Origin: Owenia fusiformis
Taxonomy: Eukaryota; Annelida; Polychaeta; Sabellida; Oweniidae
NCBI GenBank assembly: GCA_903813345.2
Contig: CAIIXF020000007.1
Span: 23,361,564-23,425,563 of the forward strand
DNA: 64,000 bases
Direction of reading: 5' to 3'
The notes under the pieces were generated by a model. That model had not been told where the DNA came from and ran no database searches. It worked only from the letters and a program-made list of their open reading frames with translations. A program made the position numbers and the translations under genes. This document shows positions 50,434 to 61,849 of the stretch, in pieces (within the stretch, counting starts at the first letter, position 1; each line of letters starts with the position of its first letter).

Positions 50434-53400
50434 AAAGGAGCACGTAAGATATGGCAAGCCATTTTCAAAGGGCTATATCTTTAATTCTAAGAATACTTTA
50501 ACCACAAAAACAAATGGTTCTGTTAGATCCATGTCTTGTCTTTAATAAATGACAGTAGGATGATAATCAAGTTGAATGGATTATCTCTTAAGCTGTTCCT
50601 AATCCAACCATCTTCGCCAATTTTCCCTAATTCGGACGCAATTTTCACCAAAAATGCAGCATTTTATTTCAGCTTTTATGGCAAAATTACAATTTATTGT
50701 AAGGAATGATCAACCTCTAAAAAGGAAAACTTGATTACTTTGGGATTAGGATAATCCAAAAACAATAACTTTTTTAGGCCGAATTTTTTACCTAAAAGTA
50801 GCAATTTTTTAATGAGATTAATGCACGAACACATTAGGCTATGTCACATGATTGATTTCCAAAAAGAAAAAAAATGATCTAAATGAGATAAGCATTATCG
50901 GATAATCCATTTGTCATTTTTACCTCATAGGCCATGACCTTAGTGTGAAGTGTATGAAAAGATGTCACTTAGAGCGACATTTAGATGTACCCTATTTTAT
51001 GCAATGATGTTTATAGATAGAGTTATATATGTTCCATAGATGGCATGATATATTCTACATGGGTGAGTGCTAGATACTCTGTGTATTCATTGTTGCATAA
51101 TTGCGTATTATAGAAATGAGCATGGATATGTCAACATGACTGGGTCGTGTAAAGTATGTACAGTAAAACATAAATATGTTTAACACCTAGTAAAACACAT
51201 AAGAGGAAATACTTGTTTATATATTTGAATTGTATAGTGTAAATGAACATTTGAAATATTACACATTTGCGATGTTTCAACAAACATGATTCAATACCAT
51301 CTTATTTGAATTAACTTTTCCCATGTGTATCTTTCTTTATCATCAACCATATTGGGGGTTTCGAAAGTGCCTTATGTAAAGGAGTTTGCTGTAAATGATC
51401 TTCCGAATAGTGTTATATGTAGTAGGTATTGATACAGGTACCACTGTATACAGAGTACATGCAAATAATAATTTTCTCCAATGGGTTGGCCAAACATTTG
51501 TTGCATTTTTTGTTCATTTCAAATTGTATTGGATTGTTTTTGCTGATTGAAATTTTTATGGAATAAATAGTTTAATGCGTTGGGTTTTACCCTTTGACAA
51601 TATGTATATGGCCTTGTGTAATTATGGCCTTGTGTAATTATGATATTGTCACTCGATCACTCTATATTCTCAGTCAATACTTCGGGCTTTGTATGAAAAA
51701 CCTTATACCTTGTACCCACGTGCCGGCGTACTTGGGGCGTGATACATTCTTTGAAGAGTTCAATTCTAACGTTTCAGATTATTCTGATCATATGAATTGT
51801 AGGTGCATTAATGCACTTGTAGAACTACGTGTATGTCTTATAGATCCAACATTTTTCTAGTCATAAATAAGGCCAGAATTGCAAAATTGTTTACCTTTGC
51901 TATTTCGATAAAAATTGCCTAATTAAAATGCTCGTTCACTATAGAACCAATCTACACTAAAACGTAAATTTACGATTCCTGAGACTACAATTATCTTTAA
52001 TCATGCTGTGATTAAATAAAATGATACCCTGACATATTTAAAACCTATTTAGAATGGATTTTTCTCTATTGAAAAGTCCTTTGAATGGCGCTATTTTGAC
52101 AATCAATGAAAAACAAAAAATTAACAATTCTGGCTTTATTTTATGACTCAGTATCTATCTATCTTTCACTAGACGAAGTTCACATCTATGGATACTATGA
52201 ATGTATTTATACCTCAGATAGCATTAAAATTTAATAATCTTTTAAAACTTTAAAAATTTAACCCTTCAAAAACTGCATCACCACCCACGTACATGGGTAT
52301 GAGGTACGAAGCCAATACTTCGTAAAGAAATCATGAAATAACAACATGTAGAACAAGGCATTGCCATTACAAAATGTCATCACCGTGTAGTTCAAGTCAA
52401 ATCTTGAAAAGAAAATGATTATATGAAGCAAGTTAAAAAATGCCTTTTTGAACTTTTTGAACTTGAGAGGTCAAATGTCAATTCAAAAGTCAGATTTGAC
52501 TTCTGAGAACTTGTAGGTGATTTTGAAAATTTGGTCAATTCGAAGCAAGTTGAATAATAGCTTTTAGACCCTCTTTACTTTGAGAAGGTCATTGAAGGTC
52601 AATTGTAAAGTCAGTTTAAGACCGTTTTCACCTTAAAGAATATGAATGTACAGTAGTAAGAAAGAGAAGTGCATTCTTGTTGTATTGTTTTTGAAGAATG
52701 GACACTGCAGCTATCTAAAACCAGTGTGACACAAAATATGATTGACAGTGTTTGGCTCAATATTTACACCTTGACTGTCACATGCAGTGCACCGAAGCTG
52801 TTCTTATTAAACCATTTTCAATCACTCAATAGTTGAATTGTAAACACAAAATAAATACAATTTTCAATGTACCTTGCCTGATACATGCAGTGCATTGAAG
52901 CTGAACTAATCAAACCAACCCACTTCTCTACACATTTACCACATAGTTAATACAAAAGAATTTTTCTAAACTTGGATCATGGGTCAATTACTCTTCATAA
53001 GAATCAGTGTGGGGTTTAAGTTAGATAAACTATTGGAGATGGGTCATATGAGAACTAATAGCCTCAGGCCAAGCCCCTCTGCTATTATTTCTCATAAAAC
53101 CCAGTACTCATAGTTTATCCGTAACTGAATGAACGATTAGAAGATTCAGTGACCTTCTATAAAATTACAAACTGAACATGTTGTTATACCTTAGATGACT
53201 ACCTGGTTGTTATTCACTAAAGGGGGTCTCATTATAGGTTGGCACATAAAAATGCCTTTGGGTTCAATGACTGCCACTTGGTTCGGGGTTGTTGCTTTTA
53301 GGGGCTGTAATTAGAAATAGAGGTTTTGGTTTTAATAAGGGATCCCAAACTTATCTTTAGGCCATAGGTCTATGTAAAAGTAGTAAAGAGTAAACTTATG

Positions 53401-54870
53401 CCTTCCTTCCTACTACTTTTCCCTAGGCCTATGCTGTAGGTCAATCGACGGAATTATGATTTCGCTTAGGGGTGCTGTGATTCCAGAAATCAATAAATGC
53501 TGCATCTAATATAACTCCATTCTTGAGTCGATTTGACCTAGGATGAAGAAACTACATAGGTGACCACGGGCTTTGAAACCCCATCACAAGTAGTAATAGC
53601 GAATTCAACTAACAACTGCCAGATCAACCTACTATTTTATGGCTGATTAAACATAAATAGTACCTGGCACTATTTCATTCATATTAAAATGAATTTACCA
53701 TCAAAAGTAGGTTAAATCATCGCCTTTTACCCAACATATGACATCATAAATACTATCAAAGTGCAGTCTAATACCGAGTGAGCCAAAAATGTAGCCCAAA
53801 CTAATTCCGCATCTGTTAAAATGTTATTTCGCATAATAAAACCTTGTTAAATGTATTTTACTAATTTTAATTGGCCCTGCCCCAATAGTTGGGATTTTAT
53901 GGCTATAAAACGAAACATGGTCAAAATGCCAGCCTCATCTCATGACTACGGGCTATCTCTGAGATAATGTCAACCCCTACAACAAGTAGGAGAACAATTT
54001 CTGTGACCATGAACTTACAACCTCAACCGACCAGTGCAGGTCTGCCTGAAGGGACGAGGCTGAAATTTGTAGAATGGCCATAGAATTGTGAACTTGAGGA
54101 ATGGACCCATGAAACATGGTAAAATGCAAGAAGATTTTACATGGTAAAATTAACTAAATATGATTTCAACTCATACTGGATGAATGAGTTTATAACATTT
54201 CTTTGGATGACATTTTTGCCTCACCCTGTAATTCATTTTATTTTCACACTTATTCATTTCAGCCTGCCCTAACAAAGAATCTAGGTTGAATAGCCAAAAC
54301 CAGGCACATGTAATTACAAAGAACTATTCAGTATATAAAAAGCTCTACGTGAATGACACAACTGTTTTATACACAAACAATACAAGGTTAAATACAGGAT
54401 TATAATCCATAACGCTGAGTAAGTCACTATCTGAGTGTTTGAAACATTATTTATGGCACTTAGCTGCCCTCTATTTTGTAATTGTATAATATTAGTATGA
54501 AGCACTTTAAAATATCAGAAAAAGATACGAAAAAATCACTAAAAAAATATCAAAAAGTAGGTTTACAATTAACTTTTCCCCTTTACAGTTTAAATCATGT
54601 CTTAAAGTTCAATACAACTTTGCACTAAAAATAATTAAAAAGGCCTGCACTTTTGGTGAAAATTGCATCTGAATTAGGGAAAATTGGTGAGGATGGGTGG
54701 ATTAGGAACAGCTTAAGAGATAATTCAATCAACTTGATTATCATCCTTATGTCATTTATTGAAGATAAGACATGGATCTAACAGAACCATTTGATTTTGT
54801 GGTTAACTTATTCTTCGAACTAAAGATATAGCTCTTTGAAAATGGCTTGCCATACCTTACATGCTCTTTT
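50434..54870. mobile_element. Inverted-arm pair 4.4 kb apart inside receptor intron 1
   Basis: About 50434-50672 and 54638-54870 are inverted copies (~235 bp, roughly 85% by eye). Examples are TATGGCAAGCCATTTTCAAA against TTTGAAAATGGCTTGCCATA, AAGCTGTTCCTAATCCA against TGGATTAGGAACAGCTT, and CCAATTTTCCCTAATTC against GAATTAGGGAAAATTGG. The 4 kb between them carry no recognisable transposase. This is either one large non-autonomous element or two separate insertions of a smaller repeat. Confidence 0.6.
52330..52610 (+). repeat. Dispersed repeat, copy 2 (partner at 20375-20530)
   Basis: It shares ACAAGGCATT, ACAAAATGTCATCACC, TTCTGAGAACTTGTAGG, TGATTTTGAAAA and GAAGCAAGTTGAA with the copy at 20.4 kb. 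Part of it (AGGTCAA..TCAAAAGTCAGA) is internally repeated at about 52470-52620. Confidence 0.65.
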
Positions 54871-55062
54871 GGGTCTGCCACATTAACTTTTTGCTAATCA
54901 TGAAAAGTCAAACCAACGACACCACCAATCTTGCCCTGTATCTCAATATGTGATTAGAGAGAATATAATCTTCAGACACTGGTCGAGATTACTTATATTT
55001 GAATTGGTTGTCAGAACCATTTTGATCTTCAATTTAATACCATTAAAAGCAGAACAAAATTG

Positions 55063-55214
55063 CCTTTCTGTCGGTGCATTACTTTATTGTAAAGAGTCCC
55101 TCGTTCTAGCAGCGTTTTGGTCCCCAGGTGTTAGAAGGCCTTCTTACAGCTGGGGACCAAAATGCCGCTGGAGGTAGGGACTCTGTTGAAGAGAATAATG
55201 TACCGTCAGAAAGG
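55063..55214. mobile_element. Hairpin MITE, ~150 bp
   Basis: CCTTTCTGTCGGTGCATTAC pairs with GTACCGTCAGAAAGG through an imperfect stem (AAGAGTCCCTC with GTAGGGACTC). The inner stem GCGTTTTGGTCCCCAG pairs with CTGGGGACCAAAATGC. It lies about 170 bp upstream of the exon 2 acceptor array. Confidence 0.75.
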
Positions 55215-55270
55215 GATTTGTGTTATGCTTTTGAAGAAAAAGGGATTTGTGTTATGCTTTTGAAGAAAAA
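55210..55270 (+). repeat. 31-bp tandem duplication
   Basis: Two direct copies of AAAGGGATTTGTGTTATGCT plus TTTGAAGAA are adjacent, just after the hairpin MITE. Confidence 0.8.
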
Positions 55271-55384
55271 CGGTGCAGTATGAGACTCGTAATCCTTGAT
55301 TTTCAAACATCCGGTAGGTCAAAAATTTGAATTAACGGTCGAAGTTAGGACCGCGTTACAAATATATATTTAAAAATATACTCG

Positions 55385-55889
55385 AATGTCTATATCCAGG
55401 AGTGTATTGTGGCATTGCGTGTGGTGACATAATGTACTGACCGTATTTCTATGTCTATTTCCAGGAGTGTATTGTGGCATTGCATTGGACGACATAATGT
55501 GCTGGCCGTATTTATATTTTAATGTCTATTTCCAGGAGTGTATTGTGGCACTGTGTGGGATGACATAATGTGCTGACCGTATTTATATTTGAATGTCTAT
55601 TTCCAGGAGTGTATTGTGGTACTGTGTGGGATGACATAATGTGCTGACCGTATTTATACTTGAATGTCTATTTCCAGGAGTAATTGTGGCATTGCGTGTG
55701 GCGACATAATGTGCTGACCGTATTTATACTTGAATGTCTATTTCCAGGAGTATATTGTGGCATTGCGTGGAATGACATAATGTGCTGACCGTATTTATAG
55801 TTGAATGTCTATTTCCAGGAGTGTATTGTGGCATTGCGTGGAATGAGATGATGTGCTGACCGTATTTATACTTGAATGTCTATTTCCAG
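55385..55889 (+). repeat. Tandem array of 3' splice sites plus exon 2 start (seven upstream copies)
   Basis: Units of 65-71 bp (mostly exactly 71) repeat TGTCTATTTCCAG|GAGTG, TATTGTGGCATTGCGTGG and GACATAATGTGCTG. The first exon-like base falls at 55400, 55465, 55536, 55607, 55678, 55748 and 55819, followed by the genuine exon at 55890. Each unit has a pyrimidine tract, CAG acceptor and ~42 nt homologous to the exon 2 start. In six of seven copies the unit's frame ends at a stop within this exon-like part: TGA in place of the Trp codon in copies 1, 3, 4, 6 and 7, and a TAA after a one-base deletion in copy 5. Copy 2 keeps TGG but meets a stop in copy 3. Every upstream acceptor therefore yields a truncated ectodomain. 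Confidence 0.9.
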
Positions 55890-56003
55890 GAGTGTATTGT
55901 GGCATTGCGTGGGACGACATAATGTGCTGGCCGTATACAAAGGCTGGGGTCATGGCTAAACAACGATGTCCAAAATACATCAATGGATTTGCTGATACAG
56001 ACG
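55890..56003 (+). CDS. PTH-receptor-like class B GPCR, ectodomain exon 2
   Basis: 114 nt, phase 1 in and phase 1 out; G from the previous exon plus GA gives Gly. It encodes VYCGIAWDDIMCWPYTKAG followed by QRCPKYINGF. CxxxWDxxxCWP is the hallmark of the class B hormone-binding domain and supplies cysteines 2 and 3; RCP supplies cysteine 4. The Asp of WDD is the family's structural core residue. The donor is GACG|GTAATG. The acceptor at 55888-55889 is the last of eight near-identical acceptors, and the only one leading into a complete open exon. A CTGAC at 55856-55860, in the preceding unit, lies 30 nt upstream and fits the branch-point consensus. Confidence 0.92.
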
Positions 56004-57459
56004 GTAATGAACTTGTGCTTGAGTAAAGCTGTATTAACCTGGATTCCGCATCGGTTTCAATCTAGTTAGGTGCTTTATTGAGCTCAATGATTTACACTGG
56101 TAAATGCGTATTTCATAGAATCTAACATGATTTGCCTTGTGATTTCCTCAACCAATTATTGCAAATTGCATTAGATAGATTATACTTCATTTGAAAATAT
56201 GATATACTGCGATTTCATTTCGCAATACCCTCGTATATATCTTGCTAATGTGTGTGCTACACGGGATTGCCATCACAGGCTGTCATATTGCCTCGTATCT
56301 GGTGTCCCGTAGAAATGGTGTAACGTGTACCATCACTTGATATTTCCATGACAATAAATATAGATTTCACATATATGTCTCGAAGATCAATTTATAGCTT
56401 GATATTCGTACGTTTATTGAATATTGTTTATTTACCCATTTAAACGTAAGCATTTGTCATCGTGCAATGCTAAAACCGTTAAAACAGAAATTGACGATAC
56501 TTAATCCAAATGACGCTTTTCAATTTGTGTCCGTCAAATCGTCGTCAATGTAAAATGATATGAACACAATACAACTCAAACACTGGATACAGATATAAAG
56601 AAGTTACGGACTATGGCTTATGATTTTCCATTTGGCACTCGTATATACATATTTAGACCTTTGAAATATAAACCATTTGACACTCGCATATACATATTTA
56701 GACCTTTGAATTATAAAATTCATCATTTTGAAAGCAACATCACAGTCCAATGTAGCACAGATATTTCCTGCTATCTTATCGTGTTCCATGGAATGAGCAA
56801 TTAAAATATTAATTAAATCAAAGTAAATATCCTCACATCATAAATTAGATAACATCTTGTAAACAACATTCTATTCTTATCCGTTTAATTTTTATGACTC
56901 CATTAGGGATTTCGGACTTATTATGGACGCATACATCAACTTAAAAGAGATGTTAAAGGTTCTACGATAATCGAATCCGTTAAGTAAAAAACACATTTCT
57001 CTGTCACCATAAACACCAATTACAGAACAGGATCCCTGATCAGATCATTGACGACATTCATTTTAATCATTTTCTTACTCGGTAAAGTAAATAACATTTA
57101 TATGTACTTTAAGGGGAAACTGTTTCAGTAAAGATGTGTTTGGTCCGTAATAACTGAATATATAAATAAACTGGGTTAATAATATGACATCAAGTAAGCC
57201 AGAATTGTGCGTGCAAATAACATGATTGAATAATCAAAAATCTGGGAGTATTAACCTTGATGACCTTGATTATTTGCATGCATATTCCTGGCGTACCAGA
57301 TATCATATAAATGCTAAAATCCTATTCTGAAACACATTTGGATGAAACATATTTTGCTGAACCCTTTCTTAATAACTGTTTCTCTTTAGGCTAAATAAAA
57401 TGACATATAAAAATAACGCATTTGGAACCTAACATTGTCAACTGTTATTTCTTTTGTAG
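56004..57459 (+). other. Receptor intron 2
   Basis: 1456 bp. It contains a 45-bp tandem duplication at 56631-56720. TAACTGTTTCTCTTTAG|GC at about 57373-57390 resembles the real acceptor AACTGTTATTTCTTTTGTAG about 70 bp downstream. That is too little to call another array. No gene is seen. Confidence 0.6.
56631..56720 (+). repeat. 45-bp tandem duplication
   Basis: Two copies of TTTGRCACTCGYATATACAT plus ATTTAGACCTTTGAA lie 45 bp apart. The duplication explains the short frames on both strands here. Confidence 0.8.
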
Positions 57460-57602
57460 CATATGCCACAAGACAGTGTACGGAAAATGGAACGTGGTTC
57501 ATTCACAGCGAACATAACAAGACATGGACAAACTTCAGTGAATGCTACGTGGGTCATAGGATTCCTACAGAAAGTACATTTCGAGTGTCAAAGATTATCA
57601 TT
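57460..57602 (+). CDS. PTH-receptor-like class B GPCR, ectodomain exon 3
   Basis: 143 nt, phase 1 in (G+CA gives Ala) and phase 0 out. It encodes AYATRQCTENGTWFIHSEHN then KTWTNFSECYV. This matches the family pattern A.R.C...G.W......N.TW.NYSEC, and supplies cysteines 5 and 6. Sequons NGT, NKT and NFS are present; the latter two are common in this family. The rest (GHRIPTESTFRVSKIII) is the stalk before TM1. The acceptor is TTTCTTTTGTAG and the donor ATT|GTAAGT. With exons 1 and 2 this completes the six-cysteine ligand-binding domain. Confidence 0.92.
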
Positions 57603-59147
57603 GTAAGTATTTGTAAATTCGAATATGCATTTTCAACAATTAAACAATAAGCGCTAGATCTGGAGGAAGTGTAAATATAAGTAGCATATAAGCTGCACAA
57701 ACACTATTTTGGTCAGTTCTAGACAATACGTGCTTTTTAGTAGTGAATGTGACATCCACAAACATTTCTCGGAATCAAAATAATGTCAAGATGTGTTAAA
57801 TGGCAATCATCATGATCTTACTTCTAAGACTGAATTAATCGACTTGTGCACGTTTCCCTCACATATCATTGTTCAATGTACGCAAAGAAATAATGAGTGA
57901 AGGTAGAAAACAGTTGAAAAGAAAGCAACTACGTGCATGTTACACCATGTGATTATATTGAAATTGTAAAATCATACTAAGCTACTGAACTAATCGTCAA
58001 CGTACTTAAAATTATAAAAGGATGGGCAAAAACATTTTTATTGATTTTTCGATGGCAAAAATAAATCCATGGGGATTTCTGGATAACGGTTAAGAGACAC
58101 TAGGGGACTGACTCTGTATCCAAGCCATCATTCACAGCAGCACCATGTGAGCCCAGTACCCAGGGTACTATTTTTTGCAAATGCATACTAGCCTCGACGT
58201 GTCCATCCATAATTAAATTACTGCGGTTCGACAACAATTTGCTACACATTCCTTAGAACAGACAATCACACACTTCATATAACATACAATCATTGATTGG
58301 ACCACGATGAACCACGATGATTCAATAGTTGTATCCAATTGATTTGACAGGCTCGATTTGACAAACATCTTAAGCTAGTTAACCCACCGAATAAGGTTTC
58401 GTAGGAATAATGAGAAGCCGTACCTCCGTTCGGGTGGTTGATGATAACTCAAATACCTGTCATCGAATTGACATAACAAGGAATGACATGAGCCAGAAAT
58501 ATTCTAAAATTGAAACACTTTTTTGTTGGCCTGCTCACTATAATCGGATTCTCTCTTTAATATAGGCTAAAGCTTTATGACTATAGAGATTCTCCTGAAT
58601 ACGATATTTTCAAATTGGCCATTCAGTTCAAAATTTGTATTATAGCTTAGGTCGTCTTTACTAATTTGGTCCATATTGCCGATGATTTGCAATCTCTCCA
58701 AAATTTCACCCAAAATCAAATTTAAAACTGACATTTTAATATTACTAAATTCATCTATATAAAAACTTTTCTTGTTTTTGAAAAAAATTGAGAATCGGGT
58801 GGTTTTTTAAACATATCATCTTAATTCAAAATGGCCAGAATTTTTGGGCTTAAAGCTCGCGTTTAATGCCTTACTTCCAACGTTTGACTTATTTTAGAAA
58901 ATTATTTAAAGGTTAACACTATGACTAAGGTCTATCAAACAACAAGAACGCATCGTTTGTTTTTATAGAATAATGGGTAATGACGCGCTATGGGAGTTCA
59001 TCCCGATGTGTTTTTCAATTGATGGTAAGTTTATTCGCTGAAGTGAGGAATTAATTCAACTGTAACTTCTTCAAAGTTCATTGTTAGCCGAGTGATATAT
59101 TAGTCTCTGGCTAATCTAAACACATAATCTGAATACATCATGCCTAA

Positions 59148-59502
59148 TTTTGGTTGCACTCTCTTCCATAAGCTTGGTAACTGGGTGTTTTCATTTGATT
59201 GCATAATAAAGCCTTTGTTTGAATCTTCTCATTCTGGTCTGGTCCTTAATTACAATAGGAAAATGATTCTGATGATTTTTTAAATCGCTAACATAAACTT
59301 GGTTCGATAGCTAGGCGATCCAAAATCTGGTTGCCAAACTTATGCCTTGGTCACATTTGCTCCGATTTTCACTACGGCGCCCGGCCGATTGAGTATTTTG
59401 TTCAAAATTGAATACAATATTGAGCAAAACACTCAATCGGCCGGGCGCCGGCCGATGAATCAGAGCAAATGTCACCCAGGCATTATAGAGGAGAGTGTAT
59501 GT
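59148..59502. mobile_element. TACACTCCCCTCC-family element interrupted by a hairpin MITE
   Basis: The left terminus TTGCACTCTCTTCCATAAG lies near 59155. The right terminus, GGTTGCCAAACTTATG near 59330, continues as AGAGGAGAGTGTATG near 59487. Between these two halves sits a hairpin: GCCTTGGTCACATTTGCTC pairs with GAGCAAATGTCACCCAGGC, and GGCGCCCGGCCGATTGAGT pairs with ACTCAATCGGCCGGGCGCC. TTAT flanks the insert on both sides and may be a target duplication. The hairpin (about 59343-59485) is GC-rich and inserted after the host element. Confidence 0.7.
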
Positions 59503-60189
59503 TTCAGGGGTATCATTTTTGCTAAAATGAGCCACTCGGAAATGTCAAAGTGGGAGTCATTTTGCCACTATTTCTCTCTTAAATGTTCGATGCAATGTCT
59601 GAACAAATTTTTCACAATTCGGAAATTCCATCAAATGCATTTTTGCATGCTAATTCAAGACTTCTACTCTGATTTGCATATAGAAACTGATGTTTTTATA
59701 TGTCATCCTGTCTTTAGCAGTCTATGAAGAAGGTTAATAGGATATCGTTAATCAGTGATTGTAATATAGCAGCAAACTCGATTTCCTTGTTGACATCCTT
59801 TAGCCTATTTATTTTGTCATGATTATCACAAATAAGACCCCCAGAGGGTACTTACCAAATACACAACTGGCAATTAAATAAATTATTAATTAGTGCAATT
59901 GATTCTTTGGAATTAAGCACAGTTTATCTCCGATAAGCCTAAAGTAAATGTTTTTAACATAAAATTCGAGGCACTTAATTATGATTTAAGAAGATTTAGG
60001 TCAATACCAAACTTTATGTAAACTTAGAATGAATTTATCAATTGAATGCTGTCATTGTTTATGTTTTTTATAAACAGATTACAACGTATTTTTTGTTAAA
60101 TTAACTTGGCTTGTTTGACCAATATTTCTCTTTTGATTTATTATTTTGCTGTTTTGCTCGAGCTATTTCGATGTGAATCACTCTCTACA

Positions 60190-60510
60190 TAAGAGTGCCA
60201 AAGGGAGAGGACCAAAATATGTAAAGAAACCTAGCGAGAAAATCGAACTCTGTAAACCGGTCATTAAAAGACAGACCATGTACATCCCAAACCATGATCT
60301 AACGTGAAAAGAAATTATGTCTAACCCCCCCCCCCCCCTCCCTTCTCCCTCTAATCGAGAGGCAATATCACAATCCTGGACAAGATCACCAATGACATTT
60401 CAATCAGACTAAAGTCATTACAACGAATGTTGAAGAGAAAAGTAAAAAATTGATAGCCAATACCCATGACATCAAAAACCGTTGTAGATACTAGTACTCA
60501 TAAAAGATTC
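60190..60510 (+). repeat. Dispersed repeat, copy 2 (partner at 41690-42046)
   Basis: It is collinear with the 41.7-kb copy, including AACCATGATCTAACGTGAAA, a C-rich run, CACAATCCTGGAC, AAAGTCATTACAACG and CCGTTGTAGATAC. Confidence 0.75.
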
Positions 60511-61849
60511 AGTATGATGTGGGATAGACAAAATTCAATTTCGAGGTCCACGGGTAATATGATGGTCATCATAGGAAAACTATAACTGGTTTCGATCCAT
60601 ATTTCTTAACCACTGATAAAATAAATTCGGGTTTCTCGCTATTTTGGGAGCTAACTTTTTGTCAAGAAAAATTGGTAGTCGTACAAACCCTATTATAGAC
60701 CAGTGAATCAATTGTTCTAGTTATTGTGACATAACATATCCTACTTGCATTACGTAGCTGTGTGTAGTATAGTAGTCGCTGTTTGAATCAATTCACGACA
60801 TCAATCATGGACATTATATTGAACGATACCCGATTCTTCAAAATAAAATAAATGGTACTTATTTTTGAAATAATTTTTTATACATATTTATTTTTTATTT
60901 CAGAGAAGAAAAAATAAGTTAAAGCAATTGCAAAAAAACAATTACAGCGATCAAATAATTTAATTTAGAATGAAACGTATATATCCGAACACCTCTCTCA
61001 TCCAAAGACCTCTTAATGTGAACACTTTGATCAAATTATCTACGTTCAAAAGTTGTCCCACCTTCGCACATATCAAGCCCTGAAATATGACACCTGGTTA
61101 ACCGATGGCAATGGCGTTCGGTTTAGATAGGTTTAACTGTAGCCCTATTAGGATTACAGATGTTATATTTATACATAGGCAATAACGCATGATAATTTTA
61201 GACAATTTATAAATTTTGTAGACAAGAAAGAAATGATTTTACCTTCACCCATTTTCTCTTTTGTTTGAATATTGACGGCGTTAAATGACTTAAACAAATT
61301 GAATTTATGAACGTGCCTTTTTCCATGGCAAGGATGACCAAATTCGATCATAGATCTATTTTCTTTAGAAACCAAGAACCAATTGACATTCTCTTGCCAG
61401 ATACAAGATGACATAAACTACCCTAGGAGATGTTTACAGGACTGTACTGTCACTTGCCACTATTCGGTGATCGTTGATTATTATCTAGTCTCGATTAATG
61501 TCAAACACCTTGACATCTCATGATTCAAAAGGAGTATGCAGACAAAGTGATTGATCAATTTGCCGATCAATGTAAAAATAATGAATGAGAACGGTAATTG
61601 AGTGTTAAAGTATTGTAGGAAATATGTCGACATCGTATACGTGCGGACTGCAATAACGGCAATGACGTCACTTTGTTATTGTCTTCGTGACAGATATTAT
61701 ATATAGAGAGATACATTGATCGATATATTTGAACTTAATTTATTATTTCTTAGTTCGTAGTTATTCACTTATATTTAAATTGGCTGATTCGTTTGATTAC
61801 TTTATGTTTTTTGAATCTTGTCATTATAAAGGTACTGTACCATTATAAA

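Larger units (their letters stand above)
46047..55384 (+). other. Receptor intron 1 (to the start of the acceptor array)
   Basis: The first 9.3 kb of a 9.84-kb intron. It holds TACACTCCCCTCC-family termini (GTTGCCGAACTTTGGAAGG near 46302; ATACTCCCCTCCAAACC near 46602), a poly-G run near 48945, an 18-bp tandem pair (TATGGCCTTGTGTAATTA near 51606), a large inverted-repeat pair, a dispersed repeat and a hairpin MITE, all listed separately. No other exon or gene is supported; frames on either strand are at most ~91 codons. Confidence 0.6.
57603..61849 (+). other. Receptor intron 3 (to the start of the second acceptor array)
   Basis: No other gene is seen. It contains a TACACTCCCCTCC-family element with a nested hairpin near 59.15-59.5 kb and a dispersed repeat at 60.2 kb (both listed). 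A poly-C run lies near 60325. The 126-codon frame at 59347-59727 starts inside the nested hairpin and is judged spurious. Confidence 0.6.

Noticed and set aside
55385-55889. Could the array be a CRISPR array?
   Set aside because: Units are contiguous with no unique spacers, the DNA is eukaryotic with introns, and each unit is a copied exon boundary.
57373-57459. Possible fourth acceptor array before exon 3
   Set aside because: Only one upstream look-alike (AACTGTTTCTCTTTAG), and the exon start is not repeated.
59347-59727. 126-codon frame
   Set aside because: Begins inside a hairpin MITE and runs into intron sequence of the receptor gene; no family match.
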